Origin: Actinacidiphila sp. DG2A-62 | Lineage (GTDB): Bacteria > Actinomycetota > Actinomycetes > Streptomycetales > Streptomycetaceae | Direction of reading: 5' to 3' | Assembly: GCF_035825295.1 (NCBI RefSeq) | Contig: NZ_JAYMGI010000002.1 | Location: forward strand, 5,447,501 to 5,511,500 | DNA: 64,000 nt | Shown: positions 60,443 through 64,000 of the stretch, piece by piece | Numbering within the stretch: position 1 is the first letter of the stretch | Layout of the letters: the number at the start of each line of letters is the position of its first letter | Position numbers and translations under genes: made by a program | Notes under the pieces: generated by a model | The model's input: only the letters and a program-made list of their open reading frames with translations | Told to the model about the DNA's origin: nothing | Databases searched by the model: none

Positions 60443-60503
60443 GATTCACTAGTCGATCGGCTCATGAATCGAAGCATTTCGCTAGCCGATCGTCAAGTGA
60501 ATC
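60443..60503. promoter_or_regulatory. 20-bp imperfect inverted repeat, second TetR operator
   Basis: GATTCACTAGTCGATCGGCT (60443-60462) and AGCCGATCGTCAAGTGAATC (60484-60503) are reverse complements with three mismatches. Inside lie related ATGAATCGA and further down ATGAGTCGATGG motifs. It is located between the divergent SDR and TetR genes. Confidence 0.65.
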
Positions 60504-60558
60504 ATGAGTCGATGGGCTAACATCGGGACGTACGTCGGCGAGGGAAAGGGGTCGGTCT

Positions 60559-61119
60559 GTGGCACCGAGCCGGGCGGAGCAGGCCGAGCAGGCGCGTTCG
60601 AAGATCCTGACGGCCGCGGTCGCCCTGTTCAGCGAGCGCGGCTACGACAGCACGTCGCTGGCGGTCATCGCCGAGGCGGTGGGCATGACGAAGGCGCACG
60701 TCTACCACTACTTCCCGACCAAGGCGGCGATCCTGGAGGCGGCGTTGGCACCGCTGTACGCCGCGACGGAGGAGCTGCTGGACTCCGCGTCCGCCGTGCG
60801 CAACCGGTCGGAGCGGCTGGACCTCCTGGTCGACGGCTACGTCGAGCTGCTCCTGGAGCACCGCCGGCTGAACGCGCTGACGGCCAACGATCCGGCGATG
60901 CGGCGGGAGAAGGGCTTCCACGCCGCCCTGGGCGATCTCAACGCCCGTGCGCTGCACGTGCTGTTCGGAGAGCGTCCGAGCCTGGGCCAGCGGCTGGCGT
61001 TCCTGCAGCTGCGCGGGCTCGGAGCACTCGTGGAAGAGCTCGCCCCGGCCTCCGACGACGAGCTGCGCGCCACCCTCGCGCAGACCTGCCGCCGGCTCCT
61101 GGCCACCCGCGTCACCTGA
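60559..61119 (+). CDS. TetR-family regulator
   Basis: 186 aa. HTH: SKILTAAVALFSERGYDSTS, AEAVGMTKAHVYHYFPTKAA. The ligand domain is helical with LVDGYVELLLEHRRLNALTA and RLAFLQLRGLGALVEELA. The start is GTG 60559 with GGGAAAGGGG upstream. It is probably the repressor of the divergent DFR-like reductase. It is not closely related to the TetR protein at 52374. Both pairs share the same layout: SDR gene, inverted repeat, TetR gene. Confidence 0.9.
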   Translation: MAPSRAEQAEQARSKILTAAVALFSERGYDSTSLAVIAEAVGMTKAHVYHYFPTKAAILEAALAPLYAATEELLDSASAVRNRSERLDLLVDGYVELLLEHRRLNALTANDPAMRREKGFHAALGDLNARALHVLFGERPSLGQRLAFLQLRGLGALVEELAPASDDELRATLAQTCRRLLATRVT

Positions 61120-61169
61120 CGCGAGGCGGCCCCGACGCGGCGTCCGGCAGGCGCTACGAGGTCACGATG

Positions 61170-61388
61170 TCAGTGGGCGTAGCGCCCCGCCTTGATGTCG
61201 TTGACGAACGCGGTCCAGGCGTCGGCGGGGAAGACGAGGGCGGGTCCTTGCGGGTCCTTGGAGTCGCGGACGGGGACGATGCCGGTGTAGCCGTCGGCCA
61301 CTTCGACGCAGCTGTCGGGGTCGGCGTGGTCGCTGTACGACGACTTACGCCACGCTGCGGTACTCAGGTCTGGTCCGGTGGTGTGCAT
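61170..61388 (-). CDS. DUF397 protein
   Basis: 72 aa. The complete DUF397 signature: WRKSSYSDHADPDSCVEVAD, VRDSKDPQGPALVFPADAW, then FVNDIKAGRYAH. DUF397 proteins are small partners of WhiJ-like XRE regulators in Streptomyces and influence sporulation and antibiotic genes. ATG 61388 overlaps the end of the XRE gene by 25 bp, so they are coupled. TGA at 61170. Confidence 0.92.
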   Translation of the reverse strand: MHTTGPDLSTAAWRKSSYSDHADPDSCVEVADGYTGIVPVRDSKDPQGPALVFPADAWTAFVNDIKAGRYAH

Positions 61389-62203
61389 GACGGTTGGCCC
61401 TCCAGCGTCGATCGCAGTAGCTCAAGAGACTCGGCTGGCGACAGCGCGGAGTCTCGCACTCGATCGTAGGACAGGCGGAAGTGCTCGACCTCCTCGATTT
61501 CGCTAATGAGCTGGCCGCTCCAACCGCCTTCTACGTAGGCAATCGTTTGGCCGCTGGGAAGCCACAACAACTGCAGCGATCCGCCGAGCAGGCTGTGGAG
61601 GCCCGCGTTGAGCGGCACGACGTGCAGCGTGATGTTGGGTCGCTGCGCAGCGTCGATCAGATGCTGCACCTGCTCGGTCCATGTCGACGGGCGCAACGTC
61701 GGTCGGCGGATGACCGACTCGTCCAGCAGCGCGCGGTAGTTGAGGGGCTTTACGCCGGTCAGGCGGTCCTGTCGGCTCATCCGGTCGTGCACCTGGCTGG
61801 CCAGTTGCTCCTCGCTGTCCGGGCCGAACGAACGTAGGAGTTCCTCCGCGTACCCGGGCGTCTGCAGCAAGCCTGGAACCGTGTTCGCGCTGAACGCCTG
61901 GATTCCTGTGGCCTCGGCTTCCAGTTCAGCGAAGCCTTGGTATCGCCGCTGTTTGTCCTCGCGTTTTGCCTTGCGCCACAGTTTGCTGAGCAGATCACCC
62001 GTGTCGTACAGGCGGTCCAGCACCACCATCACGTCATGGGAGCCGAGCCGAGTGCCGGTTTCGAGTCGCTGAAGGTACGACGGGTCGTACCTGGAGCGTT
62101 CGGACAGCTCCATCAGCGTCCAACCGGCCCGCTCCCGTTGGCGCTTCAGCTCGGCCGCGAGCAAGCTACGGGTACTGAGTTCGTCGTCGTCGGTGGCGTT
62201 CAT
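61364..62203 (-). CDS. XRE/DUF5753 regulator (WhiJ-like)
   Basis: 279 aa. The N-terminal XRE domain (LAAELKRQRERAGWTLMELS, RYDPSYLQRLETGTRLGSHD) is followed by DUF5753 (VPGLLQTPGYAEELLRSFGP, MSRQDRLTGVKPLNYRALLD, RRPTLRPSTWTEQVQHLIDA, NITLHVVPLNAGLH, WSGQLISEIEEVEHFRLS). GC content is clearly lower than around it. ATG 62203; a longer GTG or ATG start at 62278 would only add a Gly/Lys tail. It pairs with the DUF397 gene. The other XRE at 10726 is a distant paralogue paired with DUF6879 instead. Confidence 0.9.
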   Translation of the reverse strand: MNATDDDELSTRSLLAAELKRQRERAGWTLMELSERSRYDPSYLQRLETGTRLGSHDVMVVLDRLYDTGDLLSKLWRKAKREDKQRRYQGFAELEAEATGIQAFSANTVPGLLQTPGYAEELLRSFGPDSEEQLASQVHDRMSRQDRLTGVKPLNYRALLDESVIRRPTLRPSTWTEQVQHLIDAAQRPNITLHVVPLNAGLHSLLGGSLQLLWLPSGQTIAYVEGGWSGQLISEIEEVEHFRLSYDRVRDSALSPAESLELLRSTLEGQPSCTPPDQT

Positions 62204-62428
62204 CGAATCGTCTGCACCTTTCCCCTTGCCTCGGTGGCCGACAACAGCCGTACCGGCAGGGTCACTTCTCGCTCTCACCTGTGCGTTCCGCGGCGGTCGG
62301 CACAGGCGTGCCCCCGCGCCTTTTTGCTGGCCCGAAGGTCAACGGCTCAACTCTGGTGATCGTAGGCCGTAGTACGCACCCTTGTATGCAGAACGTCAGG
62401 ACTCGGTCACAGTGAGAGTGGACACACG

Positions 62429-62851
62429 ATGCAGGCAGCGAGGGATGTCACGGACACGGACACCGCGTCCGTGACCCATCGGTGGGCGCAGGTTCCCGCT
62501 TCCGTGGGGCTGGCGCGCCGCGAACTTCGCGTGGTGCTCGCACTGTGGGGCCGGGGCGATCTGGCGGACGAAGCCGGCGTCGTCGTCTCGGAGTTGATGA
62601 CCAACGCGGTCCAGCACGCGCGCGGCCTCGACGGCGCGATCGAGACGACGTACCGCCTGCTGCCGGGCGACCGGGGCGTACGGATGGAGGTACGCGACGG
62701 CGATCCGTCGCGCCGGCCACGCGTACGGCCCATGACGGCCGAGGACTTCGGCGGTCGCGGCCTGCACCTCGTGGACGAACTCACCTGTCACCGGTGGGGC
62801 GTCGAGGCGGCGGCGGACGGCAAGACGGTGTGGGCGGAGATGCGCGGGTGA
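62429..62851 (+). CDS. RsbW-like ATP-binding protein (HATPase_c_2)
   Basis: 140 aa. A GHKL ATPase fold without kinase domain: LARRELRVVLALWGRGDLAD, N-box VVSELMTNAVQHARGL, G1 VRMEVRDGDPSRRP, G2 FGGRGLHLVDELT. These proteins are often anti-sigma or regulator partners and lie near XRE/DUF397 pairs (Streptomyces AbaA-like loci). ATG 62429 with GAGAGTGG upstream. It is divergent from the XRE gene. Confidence 0.9.
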   Translation: MQAARDVTDTDTASVTHRWAQVPASVGLARRELRVVLALWGRGDLADEAGVVVSELMTNAVQHARGLDGAIETTYRLLPGDRGVRMEVRDGDPSRRPRVRPMTAEDFGGRGLHLVDELTCHRWGVEAAADGKTVWAEMRG

Positions 62852-62907
62852 GGCCGCCGCGCGTCCTCGCGCCACGACACGACTACCAGGAAGGTACGGA
62901 GACGGAT

Positions 62908-63384
62908 ATGGGAACGTTGGAGCGTCGGACGAACGGAACGGCGGAGGCGGCCGGGGGCACCGGGGGCGCGACCGGAGCCGCGGCCTCACCCGCGACCGGA
63001 GCCGCGACCTCGCCCGGGACGGGGACCGGGCCCGGGGTGTCGGCCGTCGCCGGGGACGGCGTCTGCGAAAAGTCGGCGTTCCTGACGCCGGCGCTGCGGG
63101 CGGAGCTGCTGGCCAGCTACCCGGACGTGCGGCCGGACCTGGTCGCGGACGACCTGATCTGCCACCTGGCGGCGCACGACGACGGCGACCACTTCGCGAT
63201 CCTCTACGACCACCTCCCCGGCCCGGACGCCGGCGCCCTGTGGACCCGCTGGTCCGACGACGTCCCCCGGGTGATCCTGCTGCGCCCCGACTGCCCGGCG
63301 CGCTCCCCCGAAGACCGCATCCCCTGCGGCCACTTCACCGCCCACCCCGGCCCCCACTCCTGGCAGACCCCCACCCAGGCATGA
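62908..63384 (+). CDS. Hypothetical Streptomyces-type protein
   Basis: 158 aa. The first 50 residues are Gly/Ala/Thr repeats (TGGATGAAASPATGAATSP). The rest looks globular: LTPALRAELLASYPDVRPDL, HLAAHDDGDHFAILYDHLPG, LWTRWSDDVPRVILLRPDCP, CGHFTAHPGPHSWQTPTQA. Two His-rich ends (HLAAHDDGDH, CGHFTAHPGPH) suggest a metal site. No family recognised. ATG 62908 is 57 bp after the ATPase gene and preceded by AAGGTACGGAG, likely co-transcribed. Confidence 0.75.
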   Translation: MGTLERRTNGTAEAAGGTGGATGAAASPATGAATSPGTGTGPGVSAVAGDGVCEKSAFLTPALRAELLASYPDVRPDLVADDLICHLAAHDDGDHFAILYDHLPGPDAGALWTRWSDDVPRVILLRPDCPARSPEDRIPCGHFTAHPGPHSWQTPTQA

Positions 63385-63571
63385 CCGCCAGAGGCGGGTC
63401 GCCCCCAGCCCTTGACTACGTGAGGCGGGTACGTGACGCTCAAGCAATCCGCCGCGTTCCCGGCCACGGCACGGACGTCCCGGATCACGAAGAGATCATC
63501 CGGCTGCCCAGGGTCATGCTCCAGTACATCCCTCGACCGGGCGGAGGAACCACCGGTGAATCCTCCGGCAC

Positions 63572-64000
63572 GTGAGCCGTTGTCCCGGGCGCGACGCACC
63601 GGACTGGTGGGAAGGCTGGCACGGCGTCGTCCGGTCTGCCGTCTCCCGTGGAGTCTCTGTGCGCCGCGCCCGGGTGATCTCCGAGCCGCTCACCGAGTAC
63701 GTTCGCTGGGAATACGACTATGCCCTGACGAATGTCCTCGCAGGCGAGGACGTCCGCTGGCTTCCCCGGCGCCAGGCCAAGGACTTGGCGGTTCCCCCGT
63801 CGACTTCTGGGTGTTCGACGGCGGGCTGGTGCTCTTCCATCACTTCAGCGGGGACGGCGTCCTGACGGAACGCGAGTACGTCGAGGACGCGGCCTTGGCG
63901 GCGTGGTGCACTGATGCGTTCGATGCCGTCGACCGCCCACTACCTCCAGGAGCAGATCCCGAAGGCGTACGAGGTACGGCTCACGGTGGTCGACGGCAGG
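63572..64000 (+). pseudogene. DUF6879 remnant, truncated and shifted twice
   Basis: Starting at GTG 63572 the frame reads DWWEGWHGVVRSAVSRGVSV, then VISEPLTEYVRWEYDYALTN, AGEDVRWLPRRQAKDLAVP, all DUF6879 motifs. It then breaks in the CCCCC run near 63796-63800 and continues in another frame as VDFWVFDGGLVLFHHFSGDG, and again near 63929 to STAHYLQEQIPKAYEVRLTV at the edge. The N-terminal part, with the LET-Y-V motif seen at 10215, is missing. Either a decayed gene or an intact C-terminus with assembly errors. It is not closely similar to the DUF6879 at 10215. Confidence 0.65.

Overview
The window is chromosomal DNA of a high-GC actinomycete, almost certainly Streptomyces or a close relative in the Streptomycetaceae. 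The evidence is GC-rich third codon positions, GTG and TTG starts, leaderless genes, a WhiJ-like XRE/DUF397 locus, an actinobacterial c-di-AMP riboswitch, and the core order guaA - pcrA - icmB - sucCD - purNH - folD - mdh, which I recall as the Streptomyces core-chromosome order. I see no tRNA, rRNA, CRISPR array, insertion sequence or phage module.

Layout. 0-9.9 kb: a partial gene, a lipoprotein divergent from a GAF-LuxR regulator with a TTA codon, succinic semialdehyde dehydrogenase, a GMC oxidoreductase, chorismate mutase behind a Phe/Tyr leader peptide and a large hairpin, guaA, and a DoxX-like protein. 9.9-12.9 kb: a lower-GC five-gene cassette (39-aa peptide, DUF6879, XRE/DUF5753, GRDP-like protein, methyltransferase) between two identical 104-bp direct repeats. 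12.9-17.4 kb: two PspC-type membrane proteins, one a sensor kinase with a LuxR-type response regulator. 17.6-30 kb: cell-envelope and secreted functions (Tat-exported metallophosphoesterase, three NlpC/P60 hydrolases, an M23 peptidase, a lipase-like hydrolase) around the helicase gene pcrA.

30-39.2 kb: icmB, then a conserved but poorly understood set: DUF5691 and SWIM zinc-finger genes on one strand, and MoxR AAA+ ATPase - DUF5682 - VWA genes on the other. Both directions start from a 13-bp inverted repeat whose two arms match the actinobacterial RecA-independent (PafBC-type) DNA-damage promoter element. I consider this the most interesting system here. 39.6-57.6 kb: TCA cycle (sucCD, mdh), purine and one-carbon genes (purNH, folD), a sigma-like membrane-anchored protein, a DUF6350 membrane protein with a 480-residue disordered tail, and a methionine aminopeptidase/XRE pair. 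57.7-64 kb: small regulator/enzyme pairs with clear operator palindromes, then a WhiJ-like cluster (DUF397, XRE/DUF5753, RsbW-like ATPase) and a damaged DUF6879 gene at the edge.

Data quality. At least eleven genes, including the normally essential pcrA, are broken by single-base shifts, mostly in short G/C runs. Both insertions and deletions occur, and each repaired length is a whole number of codons. This looks like homopolymer error in the assembly rather than mass pseudogenisation, so these genes are annotated as one CDS each with the shift position given.
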